Assembly (NCBI RefSeq): GCF_017876405.1
Contig: NZ_JAGINW010000001.1
Span: forward strand, 8,507,203-8,571,202
Reading direction: 5' to 3'
Source: Kibdelosporangium banguiense
GTDB taxonomy: Bacteria; Actinomycetota; Actinomycetes; Mycobacteriales; Pseudonocardiaceae
DNA: 64,000 nt
Shown here: positions 55,765 through 64,000 of the stretch, in pieces
Numbering within the stretch: the first letter of the stretch is position 1
How the letters are laid out: the number at the start of each line of letters is the position of its first letter
Translations under genes and position numbers: made by a program
Notes under the pieces: generated by a model
Database searches by the model: none
Seen by the model: the letters and a program-made list of their open reading frames with translations, nothing else
Told to the model about the DNA's origin: nothing

Positions 55765-58700
55765 ATGCGAGTGCCACGTCCTGAGCGTCCCTTGGACCCT
55801 GCCGCCGGACCGGTCGCGGCGTTCGCTGCGGAGCTGCGGGAGTTGCGTGCTCGGGCCGGTGGCCCCGGCTATCGCGAGCTGGCTGAGCGGGCGGGATATT
55901 CGGCTGCCACGTTGTCGAATGCCGCTGGTGGGCGGCGGCTGCCGAGCCTGGTGGTGACGTTGGCGTTCGTCCGTGCGTGTGATGGAGATCCGGGGGAATG
56001 GGAGCGGCGTTGGCGGCGCGTTGCCGGCGAGTCGTCGGCAACGCCAGTTGCGCCCGTCGAGGGTGATCATGTCACGCCGTATCTGGGGTTGGCCCCGTAT
56101 GGCGTCGACGACGCCGAACGGTTCTTCGGGCGCAGGCGCATGACCGCGCGGTTGGTAAACCTGCTGGACTGGCGGCGGTTCGTGGCGGTGTTCGGCGTTT
56201 CCGGTAGTGGTAAGTCCTCGCTGTTGCGGGCCGGACTGGTACCGGCGCTGTGCGAGCGGGGCCGGCACACGGTGGTGATCACTCCTGGGGCTCGCCCGGC
56301 GACGGCGCTGCGCGAGGTGCCGGCGGACGATGACGTTCTGGTTGTCGACCAGTTCGAGGAGTTGTTCACTCTGTGCCCTGATGCACTGGAGAAGAGCGAG
56401 TTCGTCGACGCGCTTGCCGCCCGCGTCGCACGACCGGGCAGCGCGACTGTGATTGGGGTACGTGCGGACTTTTACGCCCGGTGCATTCAGCTACCGAGGT
56501 TGGCTTCGCTGCTGGCCGAAGCGAGCGTGCCGGTTGACCCGTTGGCCGAGGACGACGTGCGAGAGGTGATCACGAAGCCGGCGCACCTGGTCGGGGTGAC
56601 GGTGGAGCGGGCGTTGGTAACCAAGGTCCTCGCCGAGGTGGCCGGGCAGCCGGGGGCGTTGCCGTTGGTGTCACACGCATTGCTGGAGACGTGGCGGCAA
56701 CGGCGTAGCGACATGCTCACGGTCGCCGGGTATGAGGCTGCGGGCGGAGTCGCCTCCGCCGTTGCCCGGACTGCTGAGGCTGTGTACCAGCGGTTCACCG
56801 CGGACCACGCGGACACTGCCCGTGAGGTCCTTGTGCGGCTGGTCGTTCTGGGCGAGGGTGGGATGTCGGACACCCGTCGCCGGGTCACTCGAGATGAGCT
56901 GGATTTCCCGGGGGTGGACGTCGTGCTCCGCGAGCTGGCCGCAGCTCGTCTGGTCGTGTTGGGGCAGGACACGGTCGAGATCGCGCACGAGGCGTTGATC
57001 GGCGCGTGGCCGCGGCTGCGCGACTGGCTGCACCAGGATCGGGAGACGTTGCGGCTGCACCGGCAACTCACGCACGACAGCGAGACATGGTGTGCCCACG
57101 ATCGCGATCCGGATCTGCTGTACCGGGGTGTGCGGCTGGCTGCTTGGGACGGCCGTGGAATGGCACGGCTGAATGAGCGGGAGCGGGCGTTTCTGGCGGA
57201 GAGCCGGCAACGCGTCGCGCGGGAGGCGCGCCTGCGTCGCCGACGGCTGCGGCTGGCGGTGACTGCCCTGGCCACGGGCCTGGTGGTGACGACCGTGTTG
57301 GCGTTGGTCGCAGTGGCACAGGCGAATCGGGCCCGTGACGAGCGCGACGGTGCGCTCGCGCGTCAGTTGGTGGCCAACGCTCGCGACCAGCTGCAGATCG
57401 ACCAAGAGTTGGCGGTGTTGCTGGCGCGGGAGGCCTACGACACCAAGCCGACTGACGAGACCGCAGCGGTGTTGAGGCAGGCGGTGGCCGACTCGCGGGT
57501 CCGGGCCGTGCACTCCTCGGGCCAGGCCCAGGTTTTCGGGGTGGCCTACAGCCCGGACGGGCGACAGCTGGCCAGCAGCGGCGCCGACGGCACGATCCGG
57601 GTGTGGCGTTTGGAGGGGCCGGACAGGTTCGGCGAGGAGCCGCAGGTGCTGCGGGGGCACACCGGGATTGTGTGGAGCCCGGTGTTCAGCCGTGATGGCC
57701 GCTGGTTGGCGGCCGGCGGAAACGATGATGCGGTGACCGTGTGGGACCTCGTGGGTGGTGGCGCACCGATCGTGTTACGGGGGCACGGCGGCGGCGTATC
57801 GGGCGTCGCGGTCAGCCCGTCTGGCGAACGGGTGGCCGCGGCAGGCGATGACGGACTCATCCACCTCTGGGATCGCGTTGACCCACAACGACCGGTGTCC
57901 CTGCCGCTCGGCGGTGGAGCCGCGCTCGCCGTGGCCTTCAGCGCCGACGGAACACATCTGGCCGCCGGTGGCGCCAGCCGCGAGGTGCGGGTGTGGCGCG
58001 GCGATGGCGCGGGCACGCCCGTGGTGCTGCGGGGGCACGAGGGCGAGATCGAGCAGATCACCTTCAGCCCCGACGGGAAGCGGCTCGCCAGCGGCAGCCA
58101 CGACACCACCATGCGGATCTGGAACACATCCGGTGAGGGTGAACCGCTCGTGCTGCGCGCAGACGACGGCACGGTCGAGACCGTGGCGTTCAGCCCGGAC
58201 GGACGGCGGATCGCCAGCGGGCACAGCGGCAGCGACACCGTCCGTGTGTGGAACACGACCGCCGGCGAACTCCCGAACCCCCTGGAATTCCACGGCCACG
58301 ACGGCCCGGTGTGGAGCGTCGCGTTCAGCCCCGACGGGCAGCGCGTGGCCAGCGGCAGCGGCGACGGCACGATACGGCTCTGGGATCCCGCCTACCCGGG
58401 TACTCCCCAGGTGATGTACGGCCACGACGGCCCGGCGTATTCGGTAGCCGTCAGCCGCGACGGGCGGACGATCGCGAGCAGCGGTCTGGACGGCACGGTC
58501 CGCCTCTGGCGCGCTCCGCACCGTCGTGACCCGCTAGTGCTGCCTGGTCACGACGGCTCTGTCCGCCTGGTCGCCGTGAGCGCCGACGGCCGATGGGTGG
58601 CGAGCGCGGGGAAGGACCGCACGGTAAGGATTTGGGATGCCGTCGAAGGCAAAGCCGTCGCAGTTCTGGATCACGATCAACCGGTCAGATCCGTCGCGTT

Positions 58701-59376
58701 CAGCCCCGACGGGCGGCGTGTGGCCAGCGGTGGCAGTGACGGCGCGGTGACGATCTGGCCGGCCGACGGCCGCGGGGCCCCGAGCAAACTGCAGGGCCAC
58801 GATCATTCCGAAGTCTGGTCCGTCGCGTTCAGCCTGGATGGGCAGAGCGTGGCGAGCACCGGCCAGGACAGCACCGTGCGGTTCCAGCGCATCGACGGCT
58901 CCGGCACGCCACGGGTCATCCACGGCGGTCCCGGCCTCGTGTGGTGCGTCGCCTTCACCCCGGACGGGCAGCATCTGCTCACGTGCGGCGACGACGGTTC
59001 GATCCGGATCTGGCGCGGCGACGGCCAAGGGCAGCCCCGTATCCTGCGCGGTCACCGCGGCCCGGTGTGGGCCATGGCCATCAGTCCCGACGGACGGCGG
59101 ATGGCCACCGCCGGCAACGACGGCACCCTGCGCATCTGGACCCTGCCCGACGGGAAGGAACTGGTAGCGCTGCGAGGCCACGGCGCGTCCGTCGAGCAGG
59201 TCGCGTTCCAACCCGACAGCGCCGGCCTATTCACCGCACACGGGGACGGCACGGCGCGCTTCGTCCGCTGCGAAGTCTGCGGACCCATCGACGAGGTCCG
59301 CACCATGGCTGACTCCCGCGTCACCCGCTCCCTGACCGCGGAAGAACGCGAGACGTACCTGGGCGAAGCGTCCTGA
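55765..59376 (+). CDS. nSTAND-type NTPase with N-terminal HTH, membrane helix and 14 WD40 repeats
   Basis: About 1,203 residues. An XRE-like HTH (about 18-85, 'AELRELRARAGGPGYRELAERAGYSAATLSNAAGGRRLPS') leads to the STAND ATPase: 'YLGLAPYGVDDAERFFGRRR', Walker A GVSGSGKSS at about 144-152 and a Walker B in 'VLVVDQFEELFTL'. A single membrane helix follows (about 500-522, 'LAVTALATGLVVTTVLALVAVA'), then 14 WD40 units (about 590-1180), enough for two seven-bladed propellers. This layout is common in large actinobacteria and is thought to sense or signal; ligand unknown. Start: ATG 55765 lies only 2 bases after GGGAG, so GTG 55771 is an equally good start. Confidence 0.88.
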   Translation: MRVPRPERPLDPAAGPVAAFAAELRELRARAGGPGYRELAERAGYSAATLSNAAGGRRLPSLVVTLAFVRACDGDPGEWERRWRRVAGESSATPVAPVEGDHVTPYLGLAPYGVDDAERFFGRRRMTARLVNLLDWRRFVAVFGVSGSGKSSLLRAGLVPALCERGRHTVVITPGARPATALREVPADDDVLVVDQFEELFTLCPDALEKSEFVDALAARVARPGSATVIGVRADFYARCIQLPRLASLLAEASVPVDPLAEDDVREVITKPAHLVGVTVERALVTKVLAEVAGQPGALPLVSHALLETWRQRRSDMLTVAGYEAAGGVASAVARTAEAVYQRFTADHADTAREVLVRLVVLGEGGMSDTRRRVTRDELDFPGVDVVLRELAAARLVVLGQDTVEIAHEALIGAWPRLRDWLHQDRETLRLHRQLTHDSETWCAHDRDPDLLYRGVRLAAWDGRGMARLNERERAFLAESRQRVAREARLRRRRLRLAVTALATGLVVTTVLALVAVAQANRARDERDGALARQLVANARDQLQIDQELAVLLAREAYDTKPTDETAAVLRQAVADSRVRAVHSSGQAQVFGVAYSPDGRQLASSGADGTIRVWRLEGPDRFGEEPQVLRGHTGIVWSPVFSRDGRWLAAGGNDDAVTVWDLVGGGAPIVLRGHGGGVSGVAVSPSGERVAAAGDDGLIHLWDRVDPQRPVSLPLGGGAALAVAFSADGTHLAAGGASREVRVWRGDGAGTPVVLRGHEGEIEQITFSPDGKRLASGSHDTTMRIWNTSGEGEPLVLRADDGTVETVAFSPDGRRIASGHSGSDTVRVWNTTAGELPNPLEFHGHDGPVWSVAFSPDGQRVASGSGDGTIRLWDPAYPGTPQVMYGHDGPAYSVAVSRDGRTIASSGLDGTVRLWRAPHRRDPLVLPGHDGSVRLVAVSADGRWVASAGKDRTVRIWDAVEGKAVAVLDHDQPVRSVAFSPDGRRVASGGSDGAVTIWPADGRGAPSKLQGHDHSEVWSVAFSLDGQSVASTGQDSTVRFQRIDGSGTPRVIHGGPGLVWCVAFTPDGQHLLTCGDDGSIRIWRGDGQGQPRILRGHRGPVWAMAISPDGRRMATAGNDGTLRIWTLPDGKELVALRGHGASVEQVAFQPDSAGLFTAHGDGTARFVRCEVCGPIDEVRTMADSRVTRSLTAEERETYLGEAS

Positions 59377-59400
59377 CCTCGGCTTTCGCCGGGGTTGTTT
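59377..59400 (+). terminator. Terminator of the nSTAND gene
   Basis: 7-bp stem (CCTCGGC / GCCGGGG, one G-T pair), TTTC loop, then TTGTTT, immediately after the stop. Confidence 0.75.
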
Positions 59401-59503
59401 AGCGTCGGACCCCCTACTGGACAACCCGGCGTTCTGCTCTGCTGGCGCAGCAAGGTCCGCGGCAGTCTCCGGGCTGCCGACCACCTGGACGTCGAAGGAG
59501 AAC

Positions 59504-59845
59504 ATGAAGATGCTGATGCGTTCGACCGCGGTACGCGTGCTGGTCACCGCGGCACTGGGGGTCTCGGCAACGCTGGCGCTGCCCGCGGCCGTCGCCCAAG
59601 CCGAACCCAGGAGTTGCTGGAGCCGGTCGTGGAACGGCAACGACGGCTGGCAGGGCAAGTGCGACGAGATCACCTACCCCGGCCGGGACAGGTACCGCGC
59701 CGTCGCCTACTGCGTGCGGGAAAACGGGAGCAGACGGACCGCCTACGGCCCCTGGATCAGCTCCATTCCCTACCCGGTGTCGTACGCGACGTGTCCGGTC
59801 AACTACTCCGCCTCGAGCGGTTACCTCCAGACAGCCTCAAGCTGA
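59504..59845 (+). CDS. Small secreted protein, function unknown
   Basis: 113 residues from ATG 59504 (GAAGGAG upstream). A clear signal peptide ends …AVAQA, leaving a mature protein of ~80 residues with four Cys (SCWSRSW, GKCDEI, AYCVREN, YATCPVN), so two disulfides are likely. No family recognised. The same frame remains open past its TGA (59843-59845) into the peptidoglycan-binding-like segment at 59939, and its last residues (SGYLQTASS) resemble the start of that segment (EGYVPSTSS). Confidence 0.7.
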   Translation: MKMLMRSTAVRVLVTAALGVSATLALPAAVAQAEPRSCWSRSWNGNDGWQGKCDEITYPGRDRYRAVAYCVRENGSRRTAYGPWISSIPYPVSYATCPVNYSASSGYLQTASS

Positions 59846-59938
59846 TCCCGGGGCGCCCTGCTCGGATCGCACGGAAAAACGGTCGAGAAAGAGGGAAGAA
59901 GAAATGCATCTTGGACCGCCATTTCCGGCGAAGGGTAT

Positions 59939-60193
59939 GTGCCCTCGACCAGCTCCGGGGAGACGAACTGCTGGATGCTCCGGGGCAACTACAGCTGGGG
60001 CGTCTGGGCTTTGCAGATGGCCCTGGTCAACTGCTACGGCCAGTACGTCGGCCCGAACGGCCCGGACAGCGATTTCGGCGGCAACACGTTCAACGCGCTG
60101 GTGAACGTCCAGAAGGCCCACGGCATCAAGGCCGACGGTGGCTACGGCCGGCAAACGCGAAGCGTTCTGAAGTTCTATTGGTTCTGCAGCTAG
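59939..60193 (+). pseudogene. Peptidoglycan-binding-like domain without its own leader
   Basis: 84 residues if read from GTG 59939. 'CWMLRGNYSWGVWALQMALVNCYGQ' and 'GNTFNALVNVQKAHGIKADGGYGRQTRSVLKFYWFCS' follow the PG_binding_1 helix pattern of small actinobacterial exported proteins, which normally carry a signal peptide. Here there is none, no ribosome-binding site precedes the GTG, and a good GAGGGAAG-ATG (59904) opens a different frame. The upstream secreted gene is in the same frame, separated only by one stop. It is therefore probably the broken-off half of one gene, or is reached by readthrough. Confidence 0.55.
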
Positions 60194-60215
60194 GACACCC
60201 ACAGGGGAGGATTCT

Positions 60216-60722
60216 GTGAAACCTCGATGGCGAAGAATCGTCCAGTTTCCGATCATCGTAGTGGCCACTGTGCTGGCGATGGTGCTGACTCCGGGCCCGG
60301 CGGGCGCGGCCGGCGCTGTGCTCTGGGAATGCTGGCCGTTCAGCGGCAATGAACAATTCGCCTGCACGACGATCACCTCGGCCCCGGCGGCAGGAGTTCA
60401 AGTACTCGACCACAACACCGGCCAAATCTACACGCTCCGCAACGGCAACAGCGTCGCTCTCTGGTCCTGGTCCAAGGACAAGTCCGGCCAGTGTGGTGTC
60501 TACCAGAATGAGTACGTATGGATCATCGCCTGGCAGAACGCCGGATTCCACTGGGCCTACATCGGCGACCACTATGTGAAGACCGGTGAGGTACCCGACT
60601 GGAACGACTTCCCCGACAGCTTGGACCACCTGGGCTACCCCGGCCTCCGGGGACACCTGGGCGACAGGTACCACGACGGGGGTACCGGTCGGGGTACCTG
60701 CGACATCTACCCAAACGGCTGA
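60216..60722 (+). CDS. Small secreted protein, function unknown
   Basis: 168 residues from GTG 60216, five bases after GGGGAGG. Signal peptide 'FPIIVVATVLAMVLTPGPAGA'. The mature protein (~135 residues) has four Cys (WECWPF, FACTTI, GQCGVYQ, GTCDIYP) and Trp/Tyr-rich beta-type stretches, 'VQVLDHNTGQIYTLRNGNSVALWSWSKDKSGQCGVY', that suggest a small beta-sheet, SH3-like or lectin-like fold. No family recognised. It lies 23 bases after the peptidoglycan-binding-like segment, so the three small genes are probably one transcript of exported proteins. Confidence 0.75.
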   Translation: MKPRWRRIVQFPIIVVATVLAMVLTPGPAGAAGAVLWECWPFSGNEQFACTTITSAPAAGVQVLDHNTGQIYTLRNGNSVALWSWSKDKSGQCGVYQNEYVWIIAWQNAGFHWAYIGDHYVKTGEVPDWNDFPDSLDHLGYPGLRGHLGDRYHDGGTGRGTCDIYPNG

Positions 60723-60741
60723 GCTCACGATTCCTGGTCAC

Positions 60742-60785
60742 ACCGCTGCCGGCCCCGGTCCGTACGGATCGAGGCCGGCAGCGGT
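60742..60785. terminator. Bidirectional terminator
   Basis: 13-bp perfect stem ACCGCTGCCGGCC / GGCCGGCAGCGGT whose 18-base loop can itself pair (TCCGTACGGA), between two converging genes. Confidence 0.75.
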
Positions 60786-60799
60786 CCGGGTTCACCCGG

Positions 60800-63667
60800 T
60801 CAGCGGACCCGGATCTCGGCGATGTCGAGCGGGTTCCCGCCGTACCACCAGACCCGGAATTCCAGGCTGTTGTCGGCCGACGAGACCGTGAACGGCAGGG
60901 TGAAGCGGAGGAACCTGTCGTAGGTACCGTCGGTGGCGAAGCGCTCGGCCCTCAGGATCTCCGGCGGCTTGACCGAACTGTTGGTCCGTGCGTCGTAGAC
61001 CTCGATATTGGCCACCTCGGTGCCGGCGGCCGGGGTGACCGAGCGCATCACGAACTCCACGTTGTACGACCCCGGGGCGAGGGTGTGGTTCGGCCCGAAG
61101 GTCAGGTGGCCCGGGGTGCTGGTGCCCGGGACGGCCTGGAGCAGACCGGTGGCGGTCCGGCGGTAGTTGCCCGCCGCAGGCGTCTGCAGCGGCGCTTGGC
61201 CCGGGCTGTAGGTCAGCTTGGCACCCGCGCCGAGCGCCAGCGCGTTCACCGCGAGGGTCTCGATGTTCATCAGCGACTTGGGTTTCGCCTCCAGGTCCGT
61301 GTCCGTCGTCCACCCGAGCAGCGTCCCGGTGCCGCCCAACCGCTGCTGCCTGAAGACGATTTGGCTGCGCAGGGACGCCGAGTGCATTTCCAGGTCACGC
61401 CGCTGGAGGGCGGTCAAGCCGGTGTGGTGGACGAGAAGCAGGTCGGCGAACAGTTTCGTCAGCCCGATGTGGTAGTTCTCGAACAGGCCCGGGTAGTCGT
61501 AGATGTTCCAGACGGGGTTCATGGCAGGCCTGGCCTTGCCCAGAACCAAGTTCCACTTGTCCAGGGTCTTCTGCTGCGATCCGGCGGACAGGTAGTAGAG
61601 GCCGTCCAGCACGAGCCGGTCGAGTTGGTTCTTCTCGTCCTCCTTGATCGGGAGCTGATCGTACGGCGTCCAGGTCTGATCGCCGGAGATGATCTGCCAC
61701 CGGATCTGACTGCCGTTGTCGCTCAGGCCGTTGGGCTGCGGCCGGCTGTAGGCCTGCGCCATGTGGCGCGCCAGCCAGTTGTCGTCGAACCAGAACAGGT
61801 GGTACGGCCGTCCCTGATCGGCCCCGCCCACGCCCTTGCCGAAGTGCTCGTGGAACGCGAAACCGGCCGGGACCGGATCGACGTCGTCGTTGTAGTCGTA
61901 GTCGAACAGCAGGTGGTGGTTGACGTCCAGGGCCGTCTGCCGGACGTCCAGCGGCGCCACCTGATCGATGAGCCCGGCCTCGTTCCATTCGTGCGGGGGT
62001 GGGTACTCCTCGGTGTACTTGGTCGGGCTCCAGAACTCCTTGTACCGGTTGAGCAGGTATCGGAGGCCGTTCAGGTTCTTCCACATGCCCTGGTCCGAGT
62101 AGGCATAGTCGACGGCGGCCAGGCCGTACGGGTAGTTCACGCCGTAGCGGTAGAGGCCGGCCTGCGGCGGGTATTCGTAGTCGATCCGCACGACCGGGAT
62201 CTGCGCCGTGTTCGGAGCCTGCCGCGACCGGACCTGCTTCCAGCTCAGGCTCGGATTGGTCTCGTTGTAGGAGGTGAGTCCCATGTAGACGGTCGGCTTG
62301 CCGGCGTCGGCCGCGCGCTGGAAGAGCGGCGCGACACCCGCGTTCACCCAGGCATCGTTGCAGGAGGAGTTGAAGCCGGCCGTCTGGGTGGAGTAGCCGT
62401 CGTTGGTCAGCAGCGCGGGGGCGGTGTCCCACCAGATGGGGTTGGTGTAGGGGGCGGTGTCCCAGACCAGCCAGCCGGTCTGCGCGCAACTGCCGGAGTA
62501 CCAGTTCCACAGGTTCAGCGTGGCGCTGGTGATCCGGGCGCCGGCGAACTGCGCCGCGGGCCACTGCATGAAGGATCGCGCGAGGTAGCTGGTGGCCTTG
62601 CCGTAGGCGAGGTAGTCGGCGCCGGAGTGGTCGGGTTTGCCGCTGGTGGAGAGTTCGTCGTTGCGGACGATGGTGTCGGAGGTCGGGTCCAGCTCGATCT
62701 GCGGGTCCAGCGTGACCGGGTACGTGGTCTTCGGGTCCTGCAGCCAGGCCTGGTCGGCGGTGAGCTGCAGGTCGACCGCGCCTGTGCCGCCCGCCGCGTC
62801 GGTACCCATGGCCAGTGCCACCGCTGAATCCGCCGATCCGCGTGGCCTGAGCTGAACGGCGAGGCTCTTCTCCCGAGTGCGCTCGCCGCTTGCGCCGACC
62901 GAGGAGTCCCACATCATCGGCGTCGGTACCCGGCCGACGGTGGTCCCGGCGGCATCGCGGATCGCGAACGAGGCCGGGCCGTCGGCGACGAACCGCAGGT
63001 CGTCGCTGCGCAGCGGCACGGTCATGGTCGCCACCTGGGCGGCAGCCGCCCGGTTCTTGACCACGAGCGACTGCTCGAACCCGAGCCGGGTCGCCGTCAG
63101 CAGCAGGTCGACGCCCGGCCGGACCTCCCGGTAGGTAGCCGTGTTCGCGGCGAGCACCGGGGCGGGCAGAGGGCCGGTCCACAGCATGCTGACCGAGTCG
63201 TCACCGGTCTCCACCCGCGCGAGCATCTGCTCGCCAGAGCCGGTCGTGGCGCCGGAGAAGCGCAGGCCGCGTGGGTGCCCGGCCGGCTCCACCGCGCCGT
63301 CAGCGGTCCGCTGCAGCGTCAGGTCCACCGCCCGCCAGGGGCCGTTCTTCTTGAAGCGGACCGGGCCGGCGTAGATCTCGGTACTGAAGCCACCCTCCGG
63401 TCGGGCCCACACCAGGGTCGTCTCCGTCCGCTGGGAGAGCACCTCCACCCGGCCGCCGCACGCCCGCGCCGCCATCACGGCGGACAGCGGGTCCGGCTGC
63501 TGCGCCGGACAGGCGGGCTTGGCCGCCGCCTCGGCAGGTAGCACGACCTGATTTGTCAAGGTAAGTAACAGAACGGCGGCGCTGGCGGCCGCGATTCCTT
63601 TCGTGACTTTTCCCCTCCGCCCCGACCCGAGCCGGGCGAATACGTGCGAATGTCTTCGAACGGACAT
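60800..63667 (-). CDS. Large secreted protein: DNRLRE-like N-terminal half, unknown central region, beta-sandwich end
   Basis: 955 residues from ATG 63667 (GGGGAGA five bases upstream; an ATG four codons earlier is in frame). A leader with hydrophobic core 'GIAAASAAVLLLTLTNQVVLPAEA' indicates export. Residues ~60-320 look like the N-terminal region of RHS/DNRLRE-type exported proteins ('GPWRAVDLTLQRTADG', 'YREVRPGVDLLLTATRLGFEQSLVVKNR'), and ~330-480 like a DNRLRE beta-sandwich ('SYLARSFMQWPAAQFAGARITSATLNLWNWYSGSC'). Residues ~500-850 match nothing I know; they are Trp/Tyr-rich and mostly helical. About 870-955 is a small CBM-like sandwich. There are no RHS/YD repeats and no toxin-like end, so it is not an ordinary polymorphic toxin. 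Confidence 0.75.
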   Translation of the reverse strand: MSVRRHSHVFARLGSGRRGKVTKGIAAASAAVLLLTLTNQVVLPAEAAAKPACPAQQPDPLSAVMAARACGGRVEVLSQRTETTLVWARPEGGFSTEIYAGPVRFKKNGPWRAVDLTLQRTADGAVEPAGHPRGLRFSGATTGSGEQMLARVETGDDSVSMLWTGPLPAPVLAANTATYREVRPGVDLLLTATRLGFEQSLVVKNRAAAAQVATMTVPLRSDDLRFVADGPASFAIRDAAGTTVGRVPTPMMWDSSVGASGERTREKSLAVQLRPRGSADSAVALAMGTDAAGGTGAVDLQLTADQAWLQDPKTTYPVTLDPQIELDPTSDTIVRNDELSTSGKPDHSGADYLAYGKATSYLARSFMQWPAAQFAGARITSATLNLWNWYSGSCAQTGWLVWDTAPYTNPIWWDTAPALLTNDGYSTQTAGFNSSCNDAWVNAGVAPLFQRAADAGKPTVYMGLTSYNETNPSLSWKQVRSRQAPNTAQIPVVRIDYEYPPQAGLYRYGVNYPYGLAAVDYAYSDQGMWKNLNGLRYLLNRYKEFWSPTKYTEEYPPPHEWNEAGLIDQVAPLDVRQTALDVNHHLLFDYDYNDDVDPVPAGFAFHEHFGKGVGGADQGRPYHLFWFDDNWLARHMAQAYSRPQPNGLSDNGSQIRWQIISGDQTWTPYDQLPIKEDEKNQLDRLVLDGLYYLSAGSQQKTLDKWNLVLGKARPAMNPVWNIYDYPGLFENYHIGLTKLFADLLLVHHTGLTALQRRDLEMHSASLRSQIVFRQQRLGGTGTLLGWTTDTDLEAKPKSLMNIETLAVNALALGAGAKLTYSPGQAPLQTPAAGNYRRTATGLLQAVPGTSTPGHLTFGPNHTLAPGSYNVEFVMRSVTPAAGTEVANIEVYDARTNSSVKPPEILRAERFATDGTYDRFLRFTLPFTVSSADNSLEFRVWWYGGNPLDIAEIRVR

Positions 63668-64000
63668 TGCTCTCCCCATGATTGAATTCGATGCTGGTGC
63701 CTCTACCTGCCCAACGGCACTACGGAACGACGCGGCCGAGATTCGGTTGCCGCGCCTGAGATCAGCGATGTATCGACGGTTGAGCTGCCCTCATGGCAGC
63801 AGGCCACGGCGTTGTTTAGTAGCAGGCAGGCGCATTAAACAACCGCGCCGGTAGTCGAGGCGCTGGCGTGAATCCAGCTTCACCGACACTCTCGGCCTGC
63901 CGCTCTGGTGCTGCTCCACCACGAACAACCACCGAGCCACACGACCACACAGAAATTGATCACGCAAAGCCGCCAGAAATCACGTGGCCCGCTGCACCAG
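63668..64000. other. Gene-free right end of the window
   Basis: No supported gene. A short inverted repeat GTTGTTTA…TAAACAAC (63812-63819 with 63837-63844) is the only structure seen. The leftward promoter of the 60800-63667 gene must be here, but no clear boxes stand out. Confidence 0.5.

Noticed and set aside
59904..60104. ATG with a good GAGGGAAG ribosome-binding site opening a 66-codon frame
   Set aside because: The predicted peptide has no recognisable features and overlaps the peptidoglycan-binding-like frame. It is more likely evidence of a frame disruption than a gene.

Overview
The window is high-GC actinobacterial DNA, most like a soil-dwelling member of the Pseudonocardiales (inferred from codon use, Tat/Sec-secreted hydrolases, many LacI-family regulators and GTG starts; no rRNA or marker gene is present to prove it). 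Almost all of it is one long plant-polysaccharide (pectin, arabinan, xyloglucan, cellulose) utilisation region, with no phage, integrase or complete insertion sequence.

Layout. 1-3364: end of a MalEFGK-type sugar ABC operon closed by a strong terminator. 3552-8954: a GNAT acetyltransferase, a cytoplasmic GH20 hexosaminidase, and a two-gene leftward operon of a sphingomyelinase-like phosphodiesterase and a GH5 endoglycoceramidase-like enzyme. 9118-18029: a LacI regulator, a pectinesterase, and a secreted arabinan-degrading set (GH51, GH43-CBM42, GH127 carrying a LamG domain). 18166-21219: a DUF1996 secreted protein, then a decayed patch with two truncated genes and an apparently orphaned promoter. 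21220-23475: GH74 xyloglucanase. 23856-37377: arabinose regulon, with a LacI regulator, a YtfQRT/YjfF-type transporter, araB-araD-araA and a ChvE/MmsAB-type transporter. 37610-52062: three LacI/MocA-type genes and a tightly coupled operon (ABC binding protein, two permeases, a YesL-like protein, a second Gfo/Idh/MocA dehydrogenase, a PmoA-family protein, a pectate lyase), then a large GH2 beta-galactosidase with an inserted LamG domain. 52248-55327: LPMO, a three-repeat secreted protein, and a second pectate lyase. 55765-63667: an nSTAND/WD40 protein, small secreted proteins, and a large secreted protein with a DNRLRE-like half and an unrecognised half.

How it works together. Extracellular pectinesterase, two pectate lyases, GH51/GH43/GH127, GH74, GH2 and the LPMO would open pectin, arabinan side chains, xyloglucan and cellulose. 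The ABC systems would import arabinose and uronide or oligosaccharide products, and AraBDA would feed L-arabinose into the pentose phosphate pathway.

Regulation can be read directly. Four LacI-type operator families recur in front of the matching genes: GTTAGCGCTAAC (arabinose genes), GGAAAGCGCTTTCC and variants (pectin/galactan genes), CTGGGAGCGCTCCCAG (GH74 and LPMO, the CebR/CelR consensus), and TTTGCAGAAAA (dehydrogenase/ABC cluster). Several promoters place the operator a few bases after the -10 box.

The most unusual features are an undescribed-looking ~92-residue two-cysteine module (three copies in one protein, one inserted in a DUF1996 protein), a family of long near-perfect intergenic hairpins, LamG domains inserted within catalytic folds, chimeric operators, a MocA-type dehydrogenase lacking the EKP lysine beside a paralogue that keeps it, and the coupled sphingolipid-degrading gene pair.
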